Shown: positions 7,677 to 15,676, numbered from the stretch's first letter. The stretch: DNA of 23,892 bases from an uncultured Dialister sp. (GCA_900759415.1 CAAEVC010000040.1:1-23892), one strand, 5' to 3'. Translations and numbers: made by a program. The notes: a model not told the origin generated them from the letters alone.

Positions 7677-9182
7677 ATGGCAACCTATATTAATGAACCG
7701 GCACATACTTTTAATGAATATCTTTTAATTCCAGGGTATTCGGGTACAAACTGCATTCCTGCAAATGTATCTTTAAAAACCCCGCTCGTCCGTTTCAAGA
7801 AGGGTGAGGAGCCGGCGATTACATTAAATATCCCCATGGTTTCTGCAATTATGCAGGCTGTATCCGGCGAAAAACTAGCAGTAGAACTGGCCAGAAACGG
7901 CGGTGTTTCTTTCATCTACGGTTCTCAGACACCAGAGGAAGAAGCAGCTATGGTTGCCAGAGTGAAGGCGAAAAAAGCAGGTTTCGTACCAAGTGATTCC
8001 AACCTTTCTCCAGAAAATACATTAGCCGATGTACTTGCCCTTAAAGCAAAGACCGGACACTCCACTGTAGCGATTACCGATGACGGCACTGCAAACGGCC
8101 GCCTGGTAGGTATCGTTTCCAGCCGTGACTATCGTATCAGCCGTATGGACCGTTCTGAAGTGATCAAAAACTTCATGACTCCTCTGAAAAAGCTGGTTAC
8201 CGCTAAATTCGGCATCACCCTTTCTGAAGCTAACGATATCATCTGGGACAACAAGATCAATTCTCTCCCTGTTCTTTATGAAGACGGCCGTCTCTATGGT
8301 TTCGTTTTCCGTAAGGATTATGATTCCCATCAGGAAAACCCGAATGAAATGCTGGATGCACAGAAACGTTTCATCGTTGGTGCAGGCATCAATTCCAGAG
8401 ACTATGAAGAACGGGTACCGAAACTGGTAGAAGCAGGCGCAGACGTTCTCTGTATCGATTCTTCTGAAGGTTTCTCCGAATGGCAGAAGATCACCCTGAA
8501 CTGGATCCATGAAAAATACAATGGCAAAGTCAAAGTCGGCGCAGGCAACGTAGTCGACAGAGACGGCTTCCTCTTCCTTGCAAGAGCAGGCGCTGATTTC
8601 GTCAAGGTAGGTATCGGCGGCGGTTCCATCTGCATCACCAGAGAAACAAAGGGTATCGGCCGCGGCCAGGCAACTGCACTGATCGAAGTATGCCAAGCAA
8701 GAGATGAATACTTCAAGGAAACCGGCATTTATGTACCGGTATGCTCCGACGGCGGTATCGTATATGACCACCACATCACTCTGGCTCTCGCTATGGGTGC
8801 TGACTTCGTTATGCTGGGCCGTTACTTCGCCCGTTTCGACGAATCCCCGACACCGAAGAGAACAGTAGGCGGCACTGTGGTTAAGGAATACTGGGGCGAA
8901 GGTTCCAACCGTGCAAGAAACTGGGCAAGATATGATCTGGACGGCTCCAAGAAACTTCAGTTCGAAGAAGGGGTCGACTCCTATGTTCCTTATGCAGGTC
9001 CACTGAAAGAAAACGTAGAAAAGACCTGTGCAAAGATTAAGGCTACCATGTGCAACTGCGGTGCAGTCACCATTCCTGAACTGCAGGCAAAAGCAAAACT
9101 GACCCTCGTATCTGCTACCTCCATCGTAGAAGGCGGCGCACACGACGTTATCAGAAAAGAAAAAGACAGCAGCGACCGTTAA
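7677..9182 (+). CDS. guaB: IMP dehydrogenase (Tritrichomonas-type, CBS-containing)
   Basis: Oxidises IMP to XMP with NAD+, the committed step of guanine nucleotide synthesis. It has 501 residues, with a split TIM barrel interrupted by a CBS region (about 108-220). The catalytic loop GIGGGSICITRETKGIGRG carries Cys319, and the flap has Arg418-Tyr419 (RNWARYD). Phosphate/IMP-site segments SDGGIVYD and GRYFARF are present. From memory the sequence is strikingly close to the IMPDH of the protozoan Tritrichomonas foetus. Cys319, Arg418, Tyr419, Lys310, Arg241 and Glu431 fall at the numbers I recall for that enzyme, including positions tied to its weak mycophenolate binding. AAGGAGG at 7665-7671 fixes the start. 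It has its own promoter and terminator and is monocistronic. Confidence 0.96.
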   Translation: MATYINEPAHTFNEYLLIPGYSGTNCIPANVSLKTPLVRFKKGEEPAITLNIPMVSAIMQAVSGEKLAVELARNGGVSFIYGSQTPEEEAAMVARVKAKKAGFVPSDSNLSPENTLADVLALKAKTGHSTVAITDDGTANGRLVGIVSSRDYRISRMDRSEVIKNFMTPLKKLVTAKFGITLSEANDIIWDNKINSLPVLYEDGRLYGFVFRKDYDSHQENPNEMLDAQKRFIVGAGINSRDYEERVPKLVEAGADVLCIDSSEGFSEWQKITLNWIHEKYNGKVKVGAGNVVDRDGFLFLARAGADFVKVGIGGGSICITRETKGIGRGQATALIEVCQARDEYFKETGIYVPVCSDGGIVYDHHITLALAMGADFVMLGRYFARFDESPTPKRTVGGTVVKEYWGEGSNRARNWARYDLDGSKKLQFEEGVDSYVPYAGPLKENVEKTCAKIKATMCNCGAVTIPELQAKAKLTLVSATSIVEGGAHDVIRKEKDSSDR

Positions 9183-9228
9183 TGGCAATAAAAAACTCTC
9201 CTCCGGGAGAGTTTTTTATTGCCATTAA
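9179..9228. terminator. Shared bidirectional terminator, guaB/folT
   Basis: A perfect 23-bp inverted repeat (9179-9201 with 9206-9228, 4-nt loop). The core CTCTCC/GGAGAG is flanked by A-runs and T-runs, so it terminates both ways. The arms contain the guaB stop codon (9180-9182) and the stop codon of the convergent S-component gene (9225-9227). Confidence 0.9.
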
Positions 9229-9731
9229 TTTCTTTTTCCAGAAGAAAAGAGAGGAGCCACCTGTTTATGGATCATCACGAAGAGTCCGATTTCCAGTGGA
9301 AGGCAGATCATATTCTTGATAAGCCGGCTCATGAAGATGGCCCCGGCGGCCTTATCGTAGTAGAGGGCAAGCCAGAGGGTATTGAGCCCCAGATGGATGA
9401 GGAGGGCCACCAGTATGAAGGGGATGCACACAGAGGCAAAGGTGATTTCCTTTTTATGGAGAAAATATCCATATATGAAACCGGCAAGGAAATTGGAGAG
9501 AAGGAATCCGGGAAAGAACATGCCTGCCCCCAGACAGGTGCTTCCTATGAAATCACAGAGAGCAGCCACCAGTCCCCCTTTCCACGGCCCGTACCAGGCG
9601 CCTGCCAGTGCAATGGGAAGGAATCCGAAGGTGATGCGGACGAAGGGTGTCTGAATGGCAAATACATAGGAAAGAAGGATGGCAAGGCCGGTCAGGACGC
9701 CCAGTACTGCCATTTCTTTTGTTTTCATCAT
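9225..9731 (-). CDS. folT: ECF transporter S component, folate (FolT) type
   Basis: A small, very hydrophobic protein (168 residues) with five or six predicted membrane helices. The motif RITFGFLPIALAGAWYGPW (32-50) followed by GGLVAALCDFIGS and FFPGFLLSNFLAGFIYG is typical of the folate-family energy-coupling-factor S components, which bind vitamin and share an EcfAAT module encoded elsewhere. The first two codons are both ATG. The G-run ribosome site (9734-9740) is only 2-3 nt from the first but 5-6 nt from the second, so translation probably begins at 9728. It is a single gene between the greA-lysS operon and guaB, read from the lysS side. The folate specificity is inferred from sequence resemblance; a related vitamin is possible. 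Confidence 0.82.
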   Translation of the reverse strand: MMKTKEMAVLGVLTGLAILLSYVFAIQTPFVRITFGFLPIALAGAWYGPWKGGLVAALCDFIGSTCLGAGMFFPGFLLSNFLAGFIYGYFLHKKEITFASVCIPFILVALLIHLGLNTLWLALYYDKAAGAIFMSRLIKNMICLPLEIGLFVMIHKQVAPLFSSGKRN

Positions 9732-9779
9732 ATCCCCCCCGTTTCCTGAAATGGAATATCATCCATATCCTTTCTGCAA

Positions 9780-9803
9780 AAAGAAAACTCCCGTAAAGGG
9801 AGT
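9780..9803 (-). terminator. Terminator of the greA-lysS operon
   Basis: On the minus strand ACTCCC (9798-9803) pairs with GGGAGT (9787-9792) across a 5-nt loop, followed by a T-rich tail (TTTCTTTTT). It sits 16 nt after the lysS stop and about 50 nt before the S-component gene. Confidence 0.82.
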
Positions 9804-9819
9804 CTCCTTATTGAGCTGA

Positions 9820-11757
9820 TTAATAGAGTTTTGCGCCTGCCGGAATGTGGTTGTCTACCATGAGAAGGTGGAGTTTTTCTTCTCCTTCTTCATGATGGAT
9901 AGCAGAGAGCAGCATACCGCAGGAATCAATGCCCATCATCTTTCTTGGCGGCAGGTTTACGATAGCAATCAGTGTCTTGCCTACCAGTTCTTCCGGTTCA
10001 TAGAAGTTATGGATGCCGGAGAGGATGATGCGGTCTTCGCCGGTGCCGTCATTGAGAACGAACTTCAGAAGTTTCTTGCTCTTCGGTACAGCGGTGCATT
10101 CCTTAACTTTGACTGCACGGAAATCAGATTTGCTGAATGTATCAAAGTCTACGAAATCTTTGAACAGCGGTTCAATTTCTACTTTGGAGAAATCAATCGG
10201 TTCAGCATCTGCTTCTTTAGCCAGCATTTCTGCCTGTTTTGCCATCTTCTTTTCCTGGTCGGTTTCCGGTTTCATAGCCGGGAAGAGGAGGATATCCCTG
10301 ATGGATGCAGAATTGGTCATGAACATAAAGAGACGGTCAAGGCCGATGCCCAGTCCGCCGGTTGGCGGCATGCCGTATTCGAGAGCGGTGAGGAAATCTT
10401 CATCGATTGGATGAGCTTCATCATCACCATGTTCTCTTTCTTCTACCTGCAGTTCGAAACGTTTTCTCTGATCCAGCGGATCATTTAATTCGGAGAAGCC
10501 GTTTGCCAGTTCTCTTCCGTAAATGTAGGATTCGAAACGGATTGTGTAGCGCGGATCTTTTTCATCCAGCTTGGAAAGCGGAGATACTTCGATCGGGTGC
10601 TTTGTGATATGTACCGGCTGGATGAGATGTTCTTCTGCATAAGCATCGAAGCATTCTGCCAGAATCTTGCCGAACCCGTCGAATTCACTGTATTCTACTT
10701 TCAGTCTGTCTGCAATAGCTCTTGCATCTTCAATGGTCTTGCAGGCATCGAAGTCTTCGCCGGTGTATTTCTTTACTGCTTCAGCCATGGTAAGTCTTGG
10801 CCACGGCGGAGTAACGTCGATTTCTGTATCTTCATAGGTGAACTTCATGGAGCCGTAGGAAGCCATAGCGCAGGCAGCTACGATCTGTTCTGTCTGGTCG
10901 ATAACGTCTTCAATATCTCCATAAGCCTGGTAAGTTTCAATAGCAGTAAATTCCGGATTGTGACGGGTATCCATACCTTCATTTCTGAAGTTTCTGGTGA
11001 TTTCGAAAATTCTTTCATATCCGCCTACCAGAAGTCTCTTCAGATAGAGTTCCGGTGCAATGCGGAGATACATGGTCATATCCAGTGCATTGAAATGGGT
11101 GGTGAACGGTTTTGCATTAGCACCGCCGTAGAGTGGCTGGAGGACTGGAGTTTCTACTTCCAGGAATCCATGGTCTGCATACCATTTACGGATAGCTGCC
11201 ATCATAGCGGATCTCTTTACAAAGGTTTCACGGACATCAGGATTCATGATGAGATCCAGATATCTCTGGCGGTAACGCTGTTCCTTGTCAGTGAGTCCAT
11301 GCCATTTTTCCGGCAGCGGACGGAGAGATTTGGACAGCATGGTGAAGTGGAGTACTCTTACGGTGAGTTCTCCTGTATGGGTGGTGAATACTACACCTTC
11401 GATACCAAGGATATCGCCCAGGTCTACCAGTTTGAACAGAGCCCATTCATTTTCCGGGAGTTCATCTCTCTTGAAATATAACTGAATATCACCGGTCTGG
11501 TCTCTGAGCACGCAGAATGCGGTCTTGCCCTGACCACGGCGGATCATGATACGGCCGGCAATGCGGACATGGGTTTCATCCTTTTCCAGCTGCTCTGCTT
11601 CTTTTCTGATGTCTGCCGCATGGTGGGTCCAGTCGAATCTCTGGCCATATGGCTCAACGCCGAGTGCACGGATCTTATCCAGCTTCTCACGGCGGATGAT
11701 CATCTGATCATTAAGCTTCGGGCCCATGGACTGCTTCTGATTGTTGTTGTCTGACAT
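9820..11757 (-). CDS. lysS: Lysyl-tRNA synthetase (class II) with fused C-terminal tRNA-binding domain
   Basis: Attaches lysine to tRNA-Lys. The 645-residue chain has an anticodon-binding OB domain (about 65-145), then the class II catalytic core with motif 1 near 195-210, motif 2 FRNEGMDTRHNPEFT (257-271) and motif 3 GGLGIGLDRLFMFM (467-480). After about residue 500, where most bacterial LysS proteins end, a charged linker leads to an extra OB-type tRNA-binding domain (about 540-645). This part contains DFRAVKVKECTAVPKSKKL and MMGIDSCGMLLSA, the same kind found at the C terminus of MetRS and in Trbp111. It lies 37 nt after greA, so the two are probably co-transcribed. A GAGGGTAAGGA stretch precedes the ATG. 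Confidence 0.96.
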   Translation of the reverse strand: MSDNNNQKQSMGPKLNDQMIIRREKLDKIRALGVEPYGQRFDWTHHAADIRKEAEQLEKDETHVRIAGRIMIRRGQGKTAFCVLRDQTGDIQLYFKRDELPENEWALFKLVDLGDILGIEGVVFTTHTGELTVRVLHFTMLSKSLRPLPEKWHGLTDKEQRYRQRYLDLIMNPDVRETFVKRSAMMAAIRKWYADHGFLEVETPVLQPLYGGANAKPFTTHFNALDMTMYLRIAPELYLKRLLVGGYERIFEITRNFRNEGMDTRHNPEFTAIETYQAYGDIEDVIDQTEQIVAACAMASYGSMKFTYEDTEIDVTPPWPRLTMAEAVKKYTGEDFDACKTIEDARAIADRLKVEYSEFDGFGKILAECFDAYAEEHLIQPVHITKHPIEVSPLSKLDEKDPRYTIRFESYIYGRELANGFSELNDPLDQRKRFELQVEEREHGDDEAHPIDEDFLTALEYGMPPTGGLGIGLDRLFMFMTNSASIRDILLFPAMKPETDQEKKMAKQAEMLAKEADAEPIDFSKVEIEPLFKDFVDFDTFSKSDFRAVKVKECTAVPKSKKLLKFVLNDGTGEDRIILSGIHNFYEPEELVGKTLIAIVNLPPRKMMGIDSCGMLLSAIHHEEGEEKLHLLMVDNHIPAGAKLY

Positions 11758-11794
11758 TCCTTACCCTCATTTCTATAAAAAATATAAATAATAA

Positions 11795-12268
11795 TTAATC
11801 TTCAATTCTGATGACTTTGTATTTCAGAACTCCATTCGGTGCTTCTGCTTCTACAACGTCCCCAGCTTTGGCACCCATCAGTGCTCTGCCTACCGGGGAT
11901 TCATTGGAAATACGGCCTTCAAATGGATTGGATTCTGTAGAACCAACGATGGTTACCTTTTCTTCCAGATGTTCTTCCATGTCTTCGAGAACAACGGTAG
12001 AACCCACATCTACTCTGTTCTTTGTACCTTTTTCGATGACCTGTGCAGTACGGATCTGCTGTTCCAGCTGAAGAATACGGCCTTCCAGGAAAGCCTGGGC
12101 ATTCTTAGCTTCATCATATTCAGAGTTTTCGGAAAGGTCGCCCATTGCAATGGCTTCCTTCAAACGCTGAGCCACTTCGGCACGTTTAGTTGAACGGAGT
12201 TCGTCCAGTTCCTTCTGCATTTTTTCAAGGCCTTCTCTGGTAACCAGAGTACGCTGCATTTCTGCCAT
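11795..12268 (-). CDS. greA: Transcription elongation factor GreA
   Basis: A 157-residue GreA, essentially the standard length. An N-terminal coiled coil (about 10-75) carries the acidic tip GDLSENSEYDEAK, with Asp44 and Glu47 in the positions that guide transcript cleavage by backtracked RNA polymerase. The C-terminal FKBP-like domain includes VDVGSTVVLED, ISNESPVGRALMG and GDVVEAEAPNG. It is the first gene of the greA-lysS operon, a pairing I recall from other Firmicutes. An AGAGG site lies 9 nt before the ATG; an internal ATG at codon 4 is possible. The promoter is close upstream. Confidence 0.96.
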   Translation of the reverse strand: MAEMQRTLVTREGLEKMQKELDELRSTKRAEVAQRLKEAIAMGDLSENSEYDEAKNAQAFLEGRILQLEQQIRTAQVIEKGTKNRVDVGSTVVLEDMEEHLEEKVTIVGSTESNPFEGRISNESPVGRALMGAKAGDVVEAEAPNGVLKYKVIRIED

Positions 12269-12330
12269 GACAATCTGCCTCTTTTCTTTAAAATTATTAC
12301 ATATAGCGTCTTCAACAGGGCATATTTAAT

Positions 12331-12360
12331 AGTATATAGCAAAACTGAGGATTCAGTCAA
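12331..12360 (-). promoter_or_regulatory. Promoter of greA-lysS
   Basis: On the minus strand TTGACT (12355-12360), an 18-bp spacer and TATACT (12331-12336), leaving a leader of about 60 nt before greA. Confidence 0.7.
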
Positions 12361-12419
12361 TGAGTATAATGGATGTCCCCTCTTCTTTCCTATATATGTA
12401 ATAAAATAAAGAACTATGA

Positions 12420-12944
12420 ACAATGAGTTCTGCCTGTTGGATAGTCTCACTATGGGTGCTTACGAATCAATCTCATGCTTCCGCATGAGAAGAGTTGAGT
12501 GTTGAGCACAGAGAGTTAAGAGAATGTTGTAAAGACTTTATGGTTTGTAATTTATAAAGCCAATACGGTCAACGGCGCGATATCATTAGTGCTTAAAAGT
12601 GCGGATTTCCTCACAGCCTGAGACATACTCTCCACTAACCGTTTGTCTTCGAACGAGATTTATGTAAAAAGATAGAGTTGAGATTTGAGTGCCCAGAGTT
12701 GAGAGGTGGTTGTAAGGACTTTATAGTTTGTAACTATGAAGCATTGCAGATAGAGAGACTCTTGTCTGCTATCCGCTATCCGTCGTCCGCTTTACGATGT
12801 CGGTTGGTGCATCTTCACAATACTATCAGACTATTAGAATTCAGACTAGAGTGGTATCAGCTTCGCCGATGAGCATGAAGCATGACGGTTAGAGGGAAGA
12901 AGACCTTTGTGCATACATGGTTACAAACTGAACCCCTTTCCCCT
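12420..12944. repeat. Dispersed intergenic repeat block, copy B
   Basis: A gene-free stretch with a perfect hairpin TCTCATGC-TTCC-GCATGAGA (12471-12490). It has two GTTGTAAxGACTTTAT motifs (12526-12556 and 12709-12739). The word CGGTCAACGGCGCGATA (12566-12582) is followed by a 48-nt core (12617-12664), and further along TTACAAACTGAACCCC (from about 12921). The order hook-core-GTTGTAA (12566-12739) recurs in opposite orientation at 15274-15533; the 48-nt core is identical there. Confidence 0.8.
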
Positions 12945-13578
12945 CCACATTCAGTAGAGGTACTTCCTCACCACCTCAGTCATGTCCTCCGCCAGCCAAA
13001 GGGCCTTGTTGAGAGATTTATGGAGTCGTGTCACTAGATTCTCAGCCGCCGGTGGTTCCCTCAGAGATCCTGCTCCTCTGCTCCCCTTTGAGAGCCCTGC
13101 CGGCGCTGTGAAAGGCGGGGCTTTTGACTTAGAAAAAACTTATAAAATAATTTTCTAAAAGGAATAAGAAAAAATATTTCATTCTCATTTATATCAGGAT
13201 TTTATCATTTAAAAATGGAAATTTGCCAGTTTTAGACTTTTACAGGCAATTTCAGCCCATTTGGGGTGGTACGGGGTTAATAGACTTTTAGTCATTTTGA
13301 GCCTCTATGTATAGATTTACAAAATTTAGTAAATTTTATGCAGGATATTCATTGGGATTTTTTTGCGCAGAACCCCAGAACGCCCATATGATGGGCACTA
13401 AGAGGTTTTTCAAAATTTCTTCATGAAATTTCACAATACATTTTGATTTATCATGCCAATCCATGGCAATCCATGATAGTCATCATTTTTCACGTTTTTT
13501 CTCAATTTTTCTTTAAACTCCTCAAAAGTCCATATGAGTTCGTTAAAAAATTTTTTGAAAATTTTTCAAAAAAAGGTC
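12945..13578. other. Gene-free region, partly very AT-rich
   Basis: No coding sequence with a believable start and ribosome site is visible on either strand. 12945-13090 holds degenerate CCTCAGTC/CCGCCAGCC words like the palindromic repeat further right. From 13130 to 13578 the sequence is AT-rich with many A- and T-runs, without a recognisable gene, tRNA or riboswitch. Small hairpins such as GCCCAT/ATGGGC near 13382 occur. Confidence 0.6.
13094..13125 (+). terminator. Terminator-like hairpin in the gap
   Basis: GCCCTGCC (13094-13101) pairs with GGCGGGGC (13114-13121) with one G-U, then TTTT. Nothing obvious upstream on the plus strand needs terminating, so it may belong to the repeat block or be a relic. 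Confidence 0.5.
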
Positions 13579-13607
13579 TTGTTTTATAAATTTTTTTATG
13601 TTATATT
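13579..13607 (+). promoter_or_regulatory. Candidate promoter of potE
   Basis: TTGTTT (13579-13584), 17-bp spacer ending with an extended TGT, and TATATT (13602-13607). It predicts a leader of about 220 nt before potE. Confidence 0.55.
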
Positions 13608-13613
13608 TCAGTA

Positions 13614-13832
13614 AATAAAAATTCATCCGCGCCCTGCATTGAATGCAGTTGAGCAGCGAACCGTTATTCAGAACGGCAGGTCTTCTTTTCACCCCATTTC
13701 TTTCACCTTTATAGAAGCAAATGGGGTTCATGCATGCCTTGATGTTTTTTAACATCATCCGGTGAATCCGGGACAATATTTTCCCCCAGAGTATGGTGTT
13801 CCATATGCTGGAAAAGAAAGAAGGGAACAACC
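13614..13832 (+). promoter_or_regulatory. Structured 5' leader of potE
   Basis: After the AT-rich stretch the leader turns GC-richer and holds successive hairpins: CTGCA/TGCAG (13634-13648), CCGTT/AACGG (13661-13676), a 9-bp ACCCCATTT/AAATGGGGT stem (13691-13727) and GATGTT-TTTT-AACATC (13741-13756). A CCGG repeat then follows. I could not match this to a known riboswitch class or T-box. It could be a regulatory leader or simply an inherited intergenic structure. Confidence 0.45.
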
Positions 13833-15176
13833 TTGTCTAAGAGCAAAAAAATGGGAGTGGTACAACTCACAACAGTCACCGCCATCAACATGATGGGCTC
13901 CGGCATTATTCTTCTTCCTGCAACCCTTGCAGAAATCGGTACAATTTCAATTTTCGCATGGATCCTCGCCTCTATCGGCGCCACCATCCTGGCTTATGCA
14001 TTTGCCCGCTGCGGCATGCATACCCGTAAAGTGGGCGGCATGGGCGGTTATGCGGAATACCGTTTTGGAAGAGCCGGCAATTTTCTTTCCAACTTCTGCT
14101 ATACCATTTCACTGATCATCGCCAACGCTGCCATTGCCAGTGGCGTAGTCAGCTATGCGTCCTACGTATTCAAATGGACACTGGATCCTGTAGAAGTCTG
14201 CGTTGCTACTATTACAGTACTCATGGCAGCAGCATCCATCAGCCTCGTAGGTCCAAAGAAATTCGGGAAATTCAGTTCCATTGGTGTAGCCTGCGTTCTC
14301 ATCCCTGTACTGGGGCTTCTGGTAAGCGGAGTCTTCTTCTTCGACCAGAATATTTACAGAGAAGCGTGGAACCCTGGAAATCTTCCATTCTACGACACAA
14401 TGAAGAATTCCATTGCAGTTATCATCTGGGCATTCCTTGGCCTGGAAACTGCATGTGCAAACTCTGATACTGTAGAAAATCCTGAAAAGAATGTACCGAT
14501 TGCAGTTCTTGCCGGTACTCTTCTGGCTGGTGCATGCTACACCACCTCTACAGCTATCATCGGTGGTCTCGTTCCTTATCAGGATCTCATCTCCTCCGGT
14601 GCTCCTTTCGGTCTTGCCTATGCAACCATGTTTGGAGACAAAGCAGGCTATATCGTATCCTGCATGCTCGTATTCTCCTGCTTCGTATCTCTCACTGCAT
14701 GGCAGTTCACCGTTTCTGAAGTAGCAAGAGAAGCGTCTTCCATCGGCCTGTATCCGAAATTCCTTTCTAAGGTGAACCGTTTCCGTTCTCCTTATGCAGC
14801 TATCGGCTGCCTTCTGACCATTCAGATCATCATGACCCTTTCCACCATGAGCCCGACTCTGTTGAAACAGTTCAATGTGCTCATCAATCTGGCTGTCATG
14901 ATCAACCTGATTCCTTATCTTCTGGCTATGGGTGCTGTTTCTGACCTGCAGAAAACAGAAGGCATTACTGGTGAAAAAGCAAAACTGTCCAATATGGCTG
15001 CTATCGTAGGCGGCATCTACAGCTGCTATGCAGTATACGGCTGCGGCTGGGCAGTCATTATGGAAGGTGCCTTCGTTACCGCCATGGGACTTGTGATCTA
15101 CGCTCTCGCAGCATCTCATCTCCGCTACGTACCGGCACCAAGAGTTTCCACCTATCCGCCAATTGATAAGAAATAA
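13833..15176 (+). CDS. potE: Putrescine/ornithine antiporter PotE (APC family)
   Basis: A 447-residue, 12-helix amino acid/polyamine permease. It matches my memory of E. coli PotE (439 residues) almost end to end: MGVVQLT at the start, NMMGSGIILLPATLAEIGTI, GGMGGYAEYRFG, WAFLGLETACANSDTVENPE and NVPIAVLAGTL. Residues equivalent to functional E. coli positions are kept with an offset of two (Cys60, Glu75, Trp199, Glu205), but the C-terminal Glu433 equivalent appears to be Arg. It exchanges ornithine for putrescine or imports putrescine at the inner membrane. Translation probably starts at TTG (13833), because AAGGGA lies 7 nt before it while the ATG at codon 7 has no ribosome site. No ornithine decarboxylase gene (speF) is adjacent, unlike the enterobacterial operon. 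Confidence 0.93.
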   Translation: MSKSKKMGVVQLTTVTAINMMGSGIILLPATLAEIGTISIFAWILASIGATILAYAFARCGMHTRKVGGMGGYAEYRFGRAGNFLSNFCYTISLIIANAAIASGVVSYASYVFKWTLDPVEVCVATITVLMAAASISLVGPKKFGKFSSIGVACVLIPVLGLLVSGVFFFDQNIYREAWNPGNLPFYDTMKNSIAVIIWAFLGLETACANSDTVENPEKNVPIAVLAGTLLAGACYTTSTAIIGGLVPYQDLISSGAPFGLAYATMFGDKAGYIVSCMLVFSCFVSLTAWQFTVSEVAREASSIGLYPKFLSKVNRFRSPYAAIGCLLTIQIIMTLSTMSPTLLKQFNVLINLAVMINLIPYLLAMGAVSDLQKTEGITGEKAKLSNMAAIVGGIYSCYAVYGCGWAVIMEGAFVTAMGLVIYALAASHLRYVPAPRVSTYPPIDKK

Positions 15177-15214
15177 ATAAAGAGCTGTGAGCGATGAGCC
15201 ATGAGCGCAGAGCA

Positions 15215-15246
15215 AAGGTGTTGTGAATAATCACAGCACCTTTTTT
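15215..15246 (+). terminator. Terminator downstream of potE
   Basis: AAGGTGTTGTGA (15215-15226) pairs with TCACAGCACCTT (15231-15242), one G-U, loop ATAA, followed by a T-run. Between it and the potE stop are tandem TGAGC words of the dispersed repeat. Confidence 0.9.
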
Positions 15247-15273
15247 GTGCCACTAACGATATTGACTATATAA

Positions 15274-15533
15274 TTATAAATCATAAAGTCTTTACAACCG
15301 CCTCGGGGCTCTCTAAACTCAAATCTCAACTCTATCTTTCTCCATAAATCTCGTTCGAAGACAAACGGTTAGTGGAGAGTATGTCTCAGGCGATGAGGAA
15401 AACCGCACTTTGAAGCACTAAAGGTATCGCAGGATGACCGTTAGGCTTTATACTCGTCGGCGTGCCGACACCTTCGCTCATAACTCTGTGCTCATAGCTC
15501 ATAGCTGCTTTTAAGGTATCGCGCCGTTGACCG
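15274..15533. repeat. Dispersed intergenic repeat block, copy C (inverted to copy B)
   Basis: Read on the minus strand it repeats copy B in the same order: CGGTCAACGGCGCGATA (15517-15533), the 48-nt core (15343-15390, identical to 12617-12664), GATAGAGTTGAGATTTGAG, and the GTTGTAAAGACTTTAT motif (15274-15298). Copy C carries about 90 extra bases (near 15420-15515) with a GTCGG/CCGAC hairpin and GCTCATAGCTCATAGC words. Together copies B and C flank potE as inverted repeats. Confidence 0.82.
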
Positions 15534-15534
15534 T

Positions 15535-15676
15535 CTGGGCTCCCCCAGGAGTGCAGAGAACTGCTCTCGCAGGGAGACGAAGTCGACTGAGAGGCCAGTG
15601 AATCGCCGCTCTCAGAAATCCACAGAGTGGATTTCTGTCGGGGGAGCTGGCATTCATCGGCGATGAATGCCTGAAG
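15535..15676. repeat. Nested palindromic (MITE-like) repeat
   Basis: An outer GCTCCCCC (about 15539) / GGGGGAGC pairing (to about 15647) encloses further hairpins, including CAGAAATCCAC-AGA-GTGGATTTCTG (15613-15637). A second palindrome GGCATTCATCG/CGATGAATGCC (15649-15671) abuts it. The GGGGAGCTG(hairpin)CTGAAGGGG plan resembles short palindromic repeats that I recall as abundant in gut Firmicutes genomes. No open reading frame. Confidence 0.65.

Noticed and set aside
8022..9188. 388-codon open frame on the minus strand across guaB
   Set aside because: It is antisense to a clear IMP dehydrogenase, is Cys/Phe-rich in a way that mirrors the guaB codons, and has no ribosome site; a shadow frame.
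9732..9819. Tetrahydrofolate riboswitch ahead of folT
   Set aside because: Only 88 nt separate folT from lysS, and they are taken up by the lysS terminator; no THF aptamer blocks seen.
12678..12872. 64-codon plus-strand frame inside repeat block B
   Set aside because: Lies in the dispersed repeat, has no ribosome site and no protein-like features.
14109..15215. 368-codon minus-strand frame across potE
   Set aside because: Antisense shadow of a confidently identified antiporter gene; low-complexity composition and no family features.
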